DNA of 64,000 nucleotides. It comes from Mastacembelus armatus (taxonomy: Eukaryota > Chordata > Actinopteri > Synbranchiformes > Mastacembelidae). Below are positions 42,899 to 53,843 of the stretch, in pieces (the stretch's first letter is position 1; every line of letters starts with the position of its first letter). A program made the translations under genes and the position numbers. The stretch spans positions 21,789,739-21,853,738 of the forward strand of contig NC_046648.1 of the NCBI RefSeq assembly GCF_900324485.2, given 5' to 3'. The notes beneath the pieces are model-generated. The model was not told where the DNA came from, made no database searches, and saw only the letters and a list, made by a program, of their open reading frames with translations.

Positions 42899-43837
42899 GT
42901 ATGTTTTCAACAAAAGTGCCTGATTATCTGGAGGCATTTTGATTTAAAAAAAATGTGAGGAAAACTTAAGTTCATTGCTACATAGAAGAGACAGTAAATT
43001 ATAAAAAAGTAGATACATGTTTTGGTCAGTGTATGACTTTCTGTTTAGTTCCATTATAACCAACGTACAAGTGAGTAATTGTTTGTCTGCCTATCTAATA
43101 TAAATTATATTCAGTACTATGCCATTGTTCTTCCATTGAACATATTCACCAATACATGTCTACAACAGAATTCGTGGTAGTTGAGCTGCCAGTTCACTGA
43201 TGGAGCCAAAAACCCCACAGCCAAAATTTTAGCAGCAATTTGAATGGTGCCTGTTGTTAACTGGTTTAAGATCTTATACTTAGTTTGAGCACAGACACCA
43301 GATGTGAACAGCTGGACTGCACATGGCACTGGTTAATGTCTTCGTGCAGGTAAGCTCTTATTTGCTTTGGACTTTCTGTCAAAGGGATGTGCCAGATGAT
43401 GCTACTGAATGATGACACTGAGTAAAATGGCGATCGGCTCCTATAGGTTAACCCTGGCACCTATAAAATAGTCCCATGTCTCCCAGTCTGTGGAGCAACG
43501 GACCCCCAATCTACACTGGTATGAAATGTACTTTCAGCTACCTAAGACATGAAGGGAGACAATAAACAACCAGAGGTAGGTAAAACACTGTTACTCTTTG
43601 GCTATGACTTATGACTTATTTTTGAAATTCATTTACTGTGATCAAAGTGTGGTCTAATCTTCAATAGTGAGTTGAAATATTTGATGGAGCCAAAAACCGC
43701 ACTGGTCTCTGTCATGCTGCTCACTCTGTCCTTCCAAATCTCAAATTATAGCCAATTTCTAAGAACAAAAGTCAAATCAAACTACTGTAGTGTAATGACG
43801 GCAACAATTAGCAATGTCATTAAAGTTAACGAGAGGT

Positions 43838-43888
43838 GTGTGTGTGCGTGCGTGTGCGTGCGTGTGTGCGTGTGTGTGCGTGCGTGCG
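43838..43888. repeat. (TG/CG)n imperfect microsatellite
   Basis: A purine-pyrimidine alternating tract of GTGTGCGTGCGTG type runs for about 50 bases. Alternating GC/GT tracts of this kind can adopt Z-DNA. It lies between brd2 and the class II relics. Confidence 0.85.
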
Positions 43889-44084
43889 GCTTTAGAACAG
43901 GTACCAGCAGGGAAAGTACCTGTGAGCTACAATTAGCCTCTGGATATATAATCACATTTGTATTGTCAGTACAGGTTAAGGCATCTGTCACAGTTTACTG
44001 TGTAGCTCTGCGCTGCAGGGTTTCTATTCATTAGCATGCATTCCATGATACTGGTGCTGTATGTGGGTTTCAGGTAATCTTGCT

Positions 44085-44170
44085 CCGATTTAAAGAAACT
44101 TACACCAGGGTCAGTTGGGGTTTGAACCTAGAAATGATGCGATACTGTTAACCACCAAGCCACTGTGCCC
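44085..44170. repeat. Tail of a teleost dispersed repeat
   Basis: The string with GGGTTTGAACCTAGAAATGA and ACCACCAAGCCACTGTGCCC resembles the end of the common fish repeat with 'aaccactgcgccaccgtgcc'. It is short and diverged; the family is not named. Confidence 0.5.
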
Positions 44171-44440
44171 TACCCTGAGGCATATTTATCTAAAAAAAAA
44201 AAAAAAATGCATTCACATCAATCAATGCAAGTGTTTTTAAAAATACTCATAGCACAGAATGTTCAGGTGTAATTCAAGTGATGGACATGTGGGACTGTAG
44301 AAAATATCAGCAGGTAATATCTGGCAGGGTGTTATTGGCTCAAAATGTTGGCTTCAGGCAGCTTCAGAAAATATAAGGTATCACTTTTCAAAAAGATAGA
44401 ATAAGTGTGTGTCTATTTTTTTCCCCACACCGATTACCAG

Positions 44441-44545
44441 AGTGTCGAGACAGCAGCGTGTGCTTGTGGTATGATCCGGGGGCTGATTGGAGTTGTCACA
44501 GGACTCTGGTTCATCGTGAAAGCCAACAAGTCCTGCCAGGTATAA
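44441..44545 (+). pseudogene. Relic of MHC class II alpha-chain membrane/cytoplasmic exon
   Basis: Behind an acceptor (ACCAG, ending 44440) an open frame of 34 codons reads SVETAACACGMIRGLIGVVT and then GLWFIVKANKSCQV before TAA (44543-44545). Teleost class II alpha chains end in a matching exon, recalled as SVGPAVFCGVGLxxGLLGV, then ATGTFFLIKGNQCN and a stop. The glycine-rich membrane span with GxxxGLxGVxTG and the short tail with K-x-N-x-C agree. I find no alpha1 or alpha2 exon upstream, so it is an orphan exon. By itself the frame is intact. Class II alpha pairs with beta to present peptides; this fragment cannot do so. Confidence 0.6.
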
Positions 44546-44754
44546 CACACATCTAACACCTGAAATTCAAAGTCAGACGTGTTATTGCCTTCATCTTTTT
44601 ATTCTTGGTGATTTTGCTCTGGGAGTGAGATTCCTCTCTGTAGCTGTCCCAGTTACATTTTTTTATTACACCTTCAGTGTTTTATGTTGATTGTGTCTGT
44701 TTTTTCATTTACACACTGAATCCAAATGTGAACTAAAAAAAATCTTACTGCTGT

Positions 44755-44905
44755 AGTTTGGCATTTTGGGAAATAAGTGTTTTTGCTTTCTGGCAAAAAG
44801 TCAAATGGGAAGCTAGATATCTGCAGTAGCCAGGAGACAGTTAGCTCTGCTTAGCTGGAAACAGGGGATCAGCTAGTCTGGCACTTTTTAAAAGTACTCA
44901 TTAAT
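44755..44905. repeat. Widely dispersed teleost repeat copy
   Basis: TAGTTTGGCATTTTGGGAAA, GTCAAATGGGAAGCTAGATA, AGCCAGGAGACAGTTAGCT and GGAAACAGGGGATCAGCTAG follow the order of a very common fish repeat ('ggcattttgggaaatacgc...gagccaggagacggttagcttagc...ggaaacagggggaaacagctagcc'). It lies between the two class II relics. Confidence 0.7.
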
Positions 44906-46259
44906 CAGAAAGTCTAATTGGGCTCATTTGTGGCTAACTTGTTCTGTAAAACTAAAGTACATGAAGAGAGGTTGAAAACATGAGTTCTGTGTGTTGTGCT
45001 ACATGTCACAGTACATGCCAGCACATTAAAATAAAAAACAACAAATCTGTTGCAGTCCTTGCTTGTGTGATTAACCCTCCATCAGAGCCGCCTGTGGTAT
45101 CACTGGCACGTTCACAAAAGTTGCCGTCAACTATCACAGCACTGACTAAGCTTTTGGGCAGATCGCTGGTCCTGCAGCGACAGGAGAGATCAGTAAATAA
45201 TCCCTGTCATGTCTACTTCCTTGTGTTTTAATACAGCCACAGAATGATGATTCTCCCAGCTGTCTCTGTTCTCTGCTGGATTCATTTGGCTCAGGCCTGA
45301 ATCTAATTATTTTCAAGGTGATGGATGAGATAGCTGCCACATTTTAATATGGAAGTGTGGAGGCTCTAATCGAGGAAGTTTAGATCTCAAGCAGTAACAG
45401 CATATATTTAGTGATGTAGAAATAATTCACAGCGCTAAGGCTGCAAAAGAGTAGAGAGAACAAATATAAAATGACATATAATGTACTACATTAACTGGCT
45501 TTGAATTCTGTGTAAATGTGTGATAATAAACTGACCATATCTTTGTTTTGCTCATTTAAAACTCAAGCATGACAACAAATGAGCTATGGTAAAACCTGAA
45601 GGATCTGCCTATGCACAAACATTTGTGTCTTTTATTGTAAGAGAGAGCAGGCTGCAGTTTAGTTTTTCAGCTTGAGAGGTTTTAGGAGCACGATTGAGTA
45701 TGTAGGCTTTGGCATGCAGCGGAGCAGTGAACTTTGTATTTCTATGGGTTTAAAGGCTGATGGGCTTTATTTTCTCTACACTACACTAACAGGTAGGTTT
45801 TTAATGTATTCCATGTATTATGAGGACAAAAGTTCAGTGACATGTATGAAAAGTTTCAAAGCAATACAAATATTCTCTGTTTAGTACTGTTTGGGACCTG
45901 CAGCAATGATCAGAATATGTCATGAAATGGCAAACCAATCAGGTTTGGAAAATGGCCTTAAGGAAAAGTCAAGTAAGGACTGTTTGCAGATACAACACAA
46001 GGCTGTTCACTATGTTCCTGTGATTTCTAGTTTTAGAAAAGCTCAGGGAAATTTGGAAGCAAAATATTTTACGCCTACCATTGCCACTTCATTTGCATAA
46101 TGAGCTTTGCTGGAAAAGGGATTCAATCTTTTGCTCCCTATATTTTAATTAAATGGCTTGAAGAAAACTGTCAGCTCCTGACTCTCCTCTACACTCTGCA
46201 CAGCAGGCTTCATGTCCACCAGGTCATTTTGCTGATATTTGATCATTCTTATACTCCAG

Positions 46260-46541
46260 CATCTCCAATTGTCAGGGTCCATCAGACCAAGCCTGCGGAC
46301 TATAGGGAGCTGTCCATGTTTGAGTGCAGCATTCTGGGGGATTTTCCCCAAGCAGTGAATGTGAGCTGGCTCAGAGATGGGATGGATGTCACCACTGATG
46401 TGTTGTATACAGACATCCTGGCCAACGGCGACTGGAGCTTCCAGTTTCACTCTTAACCTCGAGCTGAAATGGAAGAGAGGGCTGAGGGAGAGCTGCAGGG
46501 GGACCACAGCAGCCTGGAGGACAGCCTGGAGGTGGACTGGG
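46260..46541 (+). pseudogene. MHC class II beta-chain Ig (beta2) exon, disrupted
   Basis: An exon with acceptor (TCCAG, ending 46259) and donor GTAAGG (46542) encodes SPIVRVHQTKPADYRELSMF, ECSILGDFPQAVNVSWLRDG and MDVTTDVLYTDILANGDWSF in one frame. This matches the class II beta2 Ig domain, with the first Ig Cys, the SWLRDG tryptophan and the NGDWSFQ-H-S block. After FHS comes an in-frame TAA, and the remainder matches only in another frame (DHSSLEDSLEVDWG), so the exon is frameshifted. No beta1 or membrane exon is found nearby. It lies 1.7 kb after the class II alpha-type relic on the same strand, in the alpha-then-beta order of fish class II gene pairs. Confidence 0.75.
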
Positions 46542-49080
46542 GTAAGGATTTGTCTCAAACACACTGATGCCACTAATGTCACAACTGAAGAAGAATATAT
46601 TTTAACTGCAATTCAAAATTGAGTAAAGTTTTGGCAATTAATGATAATGATAATAGGAGACCGTAGAGACTTTGGTGGTGGAGATGAGTCAGCTGGTGGA
46701 AGACTGAACTAATGACGATCCCAAATTCATGTTATATTGGATGGATGGTAAAGATGCTTGTAAGCATTAGCATCATCTTACAGCTTGAGAAAGCTGTTTG
46801 ATTACCGAGGTGGTCATGTAGAGGTTTGAAATTCTATGTATCCATAGGGTTTAATTTCATGACTGACATTAATCCTCCAGATTTCAGGCACCAAGTTCTA
46901 AGTTGGATATATCCCAGCTTTCAAAAAGATTGACTCTGCATGAATATGAATGCTATTTACAGGTCAGAAACTCAAAATTACAATGATTCCAGTATGAATT
47001 TGATGTGACATTATGGTTGTGATGGAGAGGGGGTGGGTTGCAATATACCTGTAAAGTCACTTGTACAGCAGCCCCAGTTTCATTTCCACCAGACCCCTTC
47101 ATTTTTATGATAAACATTAGATTCCAATACTGGGGAGTAGGCAGAGATACCTTCAGTTTCAGGTTAATGCAAGAGGAAACTTTTTTCACCCACAAATCAC
47201 ATCACACACCATCACTTTTTTATAGAACTTTCCTCTCAAACCTCCTTCTCTTTCCCTGTGCAGCAGCTGTTTCCACATCACCTGACCTCCTGACCTGATG
47301 CCCCTGTAGCCATAGAGGCTGTTCTTGAGTGCCGCCTGTTTTGATTCAGTTTACCTTTGCTGACTGACTGCCTGTTGGTGATCTCTATTAAGATAATTTC
47401 AGACTGAGTGACCAAATTTAAAGAGTAGCATTCAACAATGGGTCAGCTTGACAGCTGTGTTGATGTTTGGGTTTGTGTTATGTTACTGACTTTATGTGAA
47501 AGTAAAGGTGGGAAAAATATGAAGTCAGAATGTGAGATAAGAAAGTTTACCATTTTTAACTTTGTTTCATTAAATGTAAATTCAGTGGTGCAGGCAGTAC
47601 CTTGCAAAAATTGTCTTGTCTCTAAACTCAGTCTCGCTTTTGTCTGTCCTAACAAACGGATAAAAAGAACATCCTGTATCTGCACCACTTATCCTACAGG
47701 CTATTTTTATTTTATACCTAAGATTAAGTATTTCCATTTATCTAAGCATTACTCCTGCTGCCTAATGACCACTCATTTATACTGAAAATTACATGTATAT
47801 GAACTAAGGGATTAAGCTGTTAAAGCATTTTCAGCCACTTCTAAAAGCATTTTTGTCTCCAGGGCTCACTTTCAGGTTGGTGCTAACTTTATCTTCATCT
47901 CACCTGATTAATCGGATAATTATGTGATCTATTACGGGAAACGTGAGCAAATGAACATATTCAATATTTGTCTCACGTAGACACTCTTGCAGTGGATGCT
48001 AAAAATCTAAAAAAGACACTGGGGATTTTCTTGTTTAGTGGCTTCCCTGCAGCTGCTTGTGAAGCTTTTTACCGTTGGTGGTGTGTTGACATCAGTGTCC
48101 ATAGTATGAAACCGCAGTTTTTTTGTGCAGTGTCCATTGTTTTCTAAGAGACGTGACTTAGACCAAAATGTGAAAATGGATGTAGTTATGAAATAAAACA
48201 AGTCTTAGGGTTTTACAGCATTTTCTTTTGATGTGTTTTGAGTATAGCCCATTAGCAGACAAGGACAAACATCTGCATGTCTTTCAGAATTATAGTTCTT
48301 TTTGGTTAAACACGTCAGTATTTTAACAGAAGGCAGCTGTGATGCTAACATGAATAATGCATAATAAAGTAAAACTCACAGTTCTGCTGAAGACAATGGT
48401 GACAAGTGTTTCAAATGTGTCCCCCTCAGCTTTCTTCAGCACAGCAACTCTTCATCACCACAAATCCATCATCCCACAAAAACGGAAAAACGTCCTTCTT
48501 AACCTGCAGTCCGCCTCCAGAAAAGAAACAGTTTTTTTTCTCCGCATCGTGGGAAGGTGGCATGCTGTTGTTTTACTATGAGACTGGCCTCACTTCAAAG
48601 AAGTGGCAGAAATTAAATTAAAAACATTTAACTTACTATGACAAACGTTTAACACTTTTGACTTAAATTTATTGATTTACTTACCTGGTCATTTATACTA
48701 TATAACTAAGTACATTTCTGTGCAGTGTCACTTATGTGTGAGATTAAAAATTGTACTTTCTTCCAATACCTGCATAGTTTTTACCTTGGAGTGTAGAATT
48801 ATAAGCAAGCAGGTTGGACAGACTATGATTTAAAAAAATAGACACACAGTACGACTTCGGTGCATCAAAGGCGAGTACACCTGTGGTAGCTGCAACAGAT
48901 GCACCTCTAGCTGTTATTTCCAGGTGAGGCTAATTGCTTGTATACCAAAGCTTTCTCAGTTTAGGCCCCGGCTGTGTCAGTTTGTAACCTGACATCAGTG
49001 CACAGCATGTAGAGAAGACAACATTTATAGATCAAGCTATGAATATGACTTTATATACCAAAAGAAATGAATAAAAAAAG
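46542..49080. other. Spacer without supported gene
   Basis: No gene is supported. One open stretch at about 48430-48621 follows an acceptor-like CCCCCTCAG and includes LTCSPPPEKKQFFFSASW, but I cannot relate it to a family. The rest is AT-rich. Confidence 0.35.
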
Positions 49081-49089
49081 ACTTCCAGT

Positions 49090-49275
49090 CTCAAGAAGCT
49101 TGGCAGGAGAGGAATGACCTGGCCAAGTATAGGCCCTGACTTGAATCCAGTCGAGCTCCTTTGGAGTATTTTAAAAATGAAAGTAGAGCAACAAACCCCC
49201 TCCAGCAAAGAGCAGCTGAAAAGAATCATGTGTGGAGAACCGAGCTCCACAGACTTGTACAAGACTAATATCATC
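49090..49275 (+). mobile_element. Tc1/mariner transposase 3' remnant
   Basis: MTWPSIGPDLNPVELLWSIL followed by KMKVEQQTPSSKEQLKRIM matches the C-terminal part of Tc1-type transposases (WPAxSPDLNPIExLWxxLKRKV), including the last acid of the DDE triad (E of PDLNPVE). Only this end is present and no terminal inverted repeats are recognised, so the copy is truncated and inactive. Tc1 elements are abundant in teleosts. Confidence 0.75.
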
Positions 49276-50320
49276 CATGGCCAAAAGGATCAATCTGTCA
49301 TCATAAATAAAGGCACACATACAAAATATTAAAATAAAAAGCACTGAATCACATTAATAAAGGCTGTTCTGTCTTTTTCTGCAACTGGTTCTTAAATATG
49401 GACCTGGCATTCACTGGCTTTTTTATTCTTTGATTTGCCTAAAACATTGGATTAAATGGGCAGGAGACATTTTAGTGGTATTTGCTGGAGCTGCACTCAG
49501 TTTTGCTGAGTGCTATATCTTCCTCTTACTATGTGGTGATCTAAATGCTGTGGCAAAGATTTGACCACACTGCCAGTGCATAAAAAAAGCTGATTTAAAT
49601 CTGCTCTAGTCAGTTTTTTTTATATCAACAATAGATCACATGACAACTTGTAAATGCAGTGATCTGTTTATATTTATGAACCCACTGATAGAAAAATTAC
49701 TTTTGTGGTTCATGGCTCTATTTGCTCCTGCTGAAAAAGGTGTAAAGTCCATGACAATCCTGCCAGCACCAAACAAACAAAGTGAAGCATTTAGCATTTA
49801 GCTATGGACTTATATCTGGTGTTATCCAGATATTTCCAAACACAGTTAAACACACCAACACATCTACAGCCCCTTAAATGTGGTATTTGCAAGTTTAAAG
49901 AGATAAAGAGTTAAATGGCATAATCAGCCTTGAAACCCACCATGTGTAATCTGTATGTATCTGCAGATTATAACCTCTTCCTCAGGTTGTGTCACATCCC
50001 CAGATTCCCCAGGCATTATACCAAGAACATGACCTGAATGTTCTCAGTGGTTGCTGCTGTACAACACTGTTGTTGGTATTATCTAATGCAATATGGCCAA
50101 ACACGTTTGTTTATTTGTTTTCATTCCCTTACACTGACATACTATAGTTCCTGGAGAATTATCCTAAGCATAACTCTGACCCTGGCACCCGCTGACCGTG
50201 AGGCACACTACTAATGATGTGTCCCACAAATTGACAGAAGAAATGGATTAGGGGATGTCTTCCCGTAGCTGACCCACAGCCTCCTGTGGGCTGTGGATGG
50301 ACACTGCCAACCTTTCTAAC
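49276..50320. other. Spacer, nothing recognised
   Basis: AT-rich sequence without supported exons, promoters or named repeats. Confidence 0.4.
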
Positions 50321-50324
50321 GTCC

Positions 50325-50660
50325 AAATCCTCTAATTGAAACCCAAAAACCCTTTCCTAACCCTAACCACCCAGACTGGATGCCTAACCCTATCTGATCT
50401 CTCCAAACAAGTAACCCTAACCTGGCACTATTCCCTAAGCACTACACTAAGCATTGGATTTCAATACCTAACCCCATCCAATCATACCCAACACATACCC
50501 CTAACCTGAATCACTTAGTGTTCAGGATGCCTAGCCCTAACTGATCTGTCAGCCCAATTAACCCTACTCACCACCTATCCCCAGTCTTAACCATTCAATT
50601 TGCTTTACCAACCTCTTTCATCTCAAACAAACTTAATCTAACCCTACACAGGCACAAAGG
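50325..50660. repeat. Degenerate telomere-like CCCTAA-rich tract
   Basis: The plus strand carries many scattered CCTAACCCTAA-type words, for example TTTCCTAACCCTAACC near 50352, TGCCTAACCCTATCTGATCT near 50380, AAGTAACCCTAACC near 50410, TACCCCTAACC near 50500 and AATCTAACCCTACAC near 50635. Spacers are partly repeated (TGATCT, GGATGCCTA). The vertebrate telomere unit is CCCTAA/TTAGGG. This looks like an old, decayed interstitial array or a minisatellite with a similar unit. Confidence 0.55.
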
Positions 50661-51500
50661 ATATTTAACCTTAAACCAAGCCAATACTCTGATCTCAAAA
50701 CATCCAGTCACCTCTTTTCCACTGACTAAATGGTACAATGTGTCAGGGAAATGCAATGATATGCCAGGACATACATTAGCTTTGGCTCTATCTCAAACCA
50801 CTTTGAATCATACAGAGCAAGCAGAGTCATAGAGATAGAACTACTCCACCTAACCCTGACCTACATCAATGATTTACATGGTGGGCACAATTTAGGCAAG
50901 TCCAGATAAATGAGTAATACCAGCCCATTTGAAGAGATCGCCAACCCTCAGGTTCTAAAAGTGTTAAAACCATCCATTCTTTAAAAATGACTTGTCCTAT
51001 ACATGCAGTTCATGTTAGAGTTGATCATGGGTTAAAACATGAATTTCATTGTGTGAAGATGAATGTGTGCATGCACCGATAACTTCACCAGTGACAACCT
51101 TATCTGAGGATAGGCCTGCTCTTCTTAATTCAGTAAAATCAGTTTTCTTAGCTTTTGTCTGACAACAGTGATAAGGATAGATGTCTGACCACATCCAATG
51201 CAAACTCTAAAGCATCCAATATTCATCCTAATCCCTTATCAATGGCCCATCACTTTTCAGTCTATATGTTACTAGCAGGAAAGAACAATCCTGGCAACAT
51301 CACATGCAGAAATGTTAAAGTCCTTTCACATTCACAGCATGTTGTGGTGTTAAAAACACACGACTTGTAGAAAACTTGTTCCTTTGAACTTCAGTGAGAA
51401 AACCATTTTCTTTTCCCCAACTCCATCTGTTCATTCCCACGCCAGTGTGTGACTGGGTAAATGATTCATACTGATATGAATGGTTTATTCTGGAATTGAC
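50661..51500. other. Upstream flank of the VMO1-like gene
   Basis: No coding feature is recognised before the TATA box at 51509. The sequence is AT-rich and unique by eye. Confidence 0.4.
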
Positions 51501-51508
51501 AGGGAAAC

Positions 51509-51516
51509 TATAAAAG
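51509..51516 (+). promoter_or_regulatory. TATA box of the VMO1-like gene
   Basis: TATAAAAG lies 72 bp before the start codon, giving an expected transcription start near 51540 and a 5' UTR of about 40 bases. A strong TATA box fits a tissue-restricted secreted-protein gene. Confidence 0.65.
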
Positions 51517-51580
51517 CTTCCAGTCTGAACCCCTGATTAGTTGGCATTTCAGAGTGAAACACTGACTCCCTGCTGTCAAT

Positions 51581-52426
51581 ATGGCAAGTGTGCTCACTGT
51601 TTTGGCCATGCTGGCTGTGCTGTCCGGTGGGCTGTGTGAGGAGAAAGCCTTTCTGCAGCGAGCTGGTGTGGCCTTTAACAACAGACAGTATAGGTCTCTG
51701 CTTACTGTGAACAACGGAGAGGTGTTTGGAACCTGGACCTGGCCAGAGATGTGTCCTGACAAGTTCCTTGCTGTTGGCTTCAGTATCAGGGTAATGACAC
51801 AGACCCATGTATCATATACATTTAAACTGATTTAAACTAAGCAGGTAAGGCAAATAAATATTTCCAAACATTAATTTTCTGCTATGTGTTTCCAACTCAT
51901 GTTCACTTTGTTAAAAAAAACAAATACCAAACACCATCAACAGCTACAGATACTGTATCAAAAGGTCCTCACTTTGAAAGCCTTAGAAATGAACTAATGG
52001 AGGGCAGGACATGCTCAGACTCATATACAACTTAATATTCTTCTATATACATGTATGGTATTATGTTTTTTAATTTCCTGATTTACCTGTTAATGTTGCC
52101 TATTTAAAATATTTGCATTTACATATACTATATATACATATTGTTTTCTTTTTGTCTCTTGTCATATTTTGATCTGGTTTGTGCTGCTCTTCTTCACTCT
52201 GTTGACATGTGATGGATCTTCACCTGGCCTCAAGTTGATGGCATTTATTTACAACTGTCATGATTAGTTTAAACGTCATTCAGGTGATTAAGTAATGAAG
52301 CAAAGGTAGAGATAATGAGAACTATTTGCCAATTTGTAAAAACAGATCACAGGTATGAGCATCTGTTTCCATTCACCTCTAGGGCTCCTTCAGTTTAGTG
52401 AATTTTTCAAGTCACACATCTTTTTG

Positions 52427-52475
<49 letters not shown>

Positions 52476-53843
52476 GTCTCAGTAACAGATAGACACTGAA
52501 GAGAGAAATACCTCTTCTTGTTTCAACACAGTCTCAGAGTAAAACAAAGCCTATTAACAATCTGTTTTTTAACCTGACATAAACCTTCACATTAAGTTTG
52601 CTGAGAATTAGATAAAAAGCTGGACTGACCAAAGCTGATAGTGATTTGGAGAAATGTTATCTGCTTCCACAGGTGGAGTCCAAACAGTATGGGGGGGATG
52701 ACACCGCCCTGAATGGGATCCGCCTCATCTGTGCCAAAGACGGGAACCGAAGCTTCCTGTACTCTGTTGAATCCCACACTGGCTAGTACGTAGCCCTCAT
52801 GGCACCTCGTTCTAATACAGCAGCTGCTTTAAGCAGTAGCTAATAATTAATGGTTAAGAACTGCTGTAGCTCAGTTATATGCTAATGATAAATCCTTTGA
52901 TGGGCGTTTATCCTGTTTTCACTTTGGCAATGACACATTTATAAAATGTCGGTAGCTTTAGTTCTAAAAGTAAACAAGTATTAGTTTTAATGATCAACCA
53001 CATTTGGTTTTGAATATTAGATAAACTGTCCTGTCACATCTGCGTGTGCTTTGTTTGTTCAGCTAGTGAGAAAATGCAGCTGGACATTTTGAGTTCAGTG
53101 CGGCAGGAACTCTAATCCTGGGCACTAATGGACATCAATAGAAATACTTCCTCCACCCTCTATGAGCATGTCTGCCATTTTCTCTGAAATGTTTTTATTG
53201 ATGTTTTTATTTATGCTGCTGTTTGTTGCTGTTACCAGATTCACCTTGTGAGAGATCCTTGATCTCACTGAGACAAACTTGGCTGTTCTAAAAAAGGTGA
53301 ACTGAGCATTAAATATTTAAAATAGACACTTTGAAAGCAACAGGAGTCTGGAGACTGGCAGATTCTCATGTTTAGAGTGGAAATCAAAGCACTATTTCTG
53401 CCATGATTGCAAATTACATGTTCAGTTGTTGAAATGTCCTTACTTCCCTCCAGGTTTTCTGATCCACAGCTTGAATCTTTAAATTCATATTTTTTTCCCC
53501 TGTTCTTCTGTCCAGCTTTGGTTACTGGTCCCAGCCTCAGTACTGCCCCAGCGGTGTTCTGACTGCTTTCCAGATTCGTGTGGAGCCACATAAGGGTCTG
53601 TTTGGTGACGACACGGCTGTCAACAACATCAAGTTCCGCTGCAGCAGCAACCCGACGCTGGAGGGGCCCGGTATGGACTGGGGAGAATACGGACACTGGA
53701 GCCAGGAGTGTCAGGATGGAGGAATCTGTGGCATCGAGACCAAGATGGAGGAATACCAGTACGGCCTGGACGACTCCACCCTCAATGACGTGCGCTTCCA
53801 TTGCTGCAGCAGGTCTCAGCAGGTAAGATGGAGGGTTAAATGA
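51581..53843 (+). CDS. vmo1: Vitelline membrane outer layer protein 1 (VMO1) family, secreted
   Basis: Three exons (51581-51790, 52673-52785, 53516-53843) join in phase into 216 residues. The signal peptide is about MASVLTVLAMLAVLSGGLC. The mature part shows the three-fold repeat of the VMO1 beta-prism: WTWPEMCPDKFLAVGFSIRV with ESKQYGGDDTALNGIRLICA, then YWSQPQYCPSGVLTAFQIRV with GDDTAVNNIKFRC, then HWSQECQDGGICGIETKMEE with DDSTLNDVRFHCC. The length fits the family (about 200 residues). VMO1 proteins are found in egg envelopes, ear and mucosal secretions; lysozyme-like or glycan-related roles have been proposed. The last exon either reads to the stop at 53841-53843 or uses a possible donor after 53822 (CAG/GTAAGA) to reach an exon I cannot see. 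vmo1a or vmo1b assignment is not possible. Confidence 0.9.
52432..52472. repeat. (TG)n microsatellite
   Basis: About 20 TG units lie in the first intron of the VMO1-like gene. Confidence 0.95.

Noticed and set aside
49090-49275. Intact Tc1 transposon
   Set aside because: Only the C-terminal transposase end is visible, and no terminal inverted repeats were found around it.
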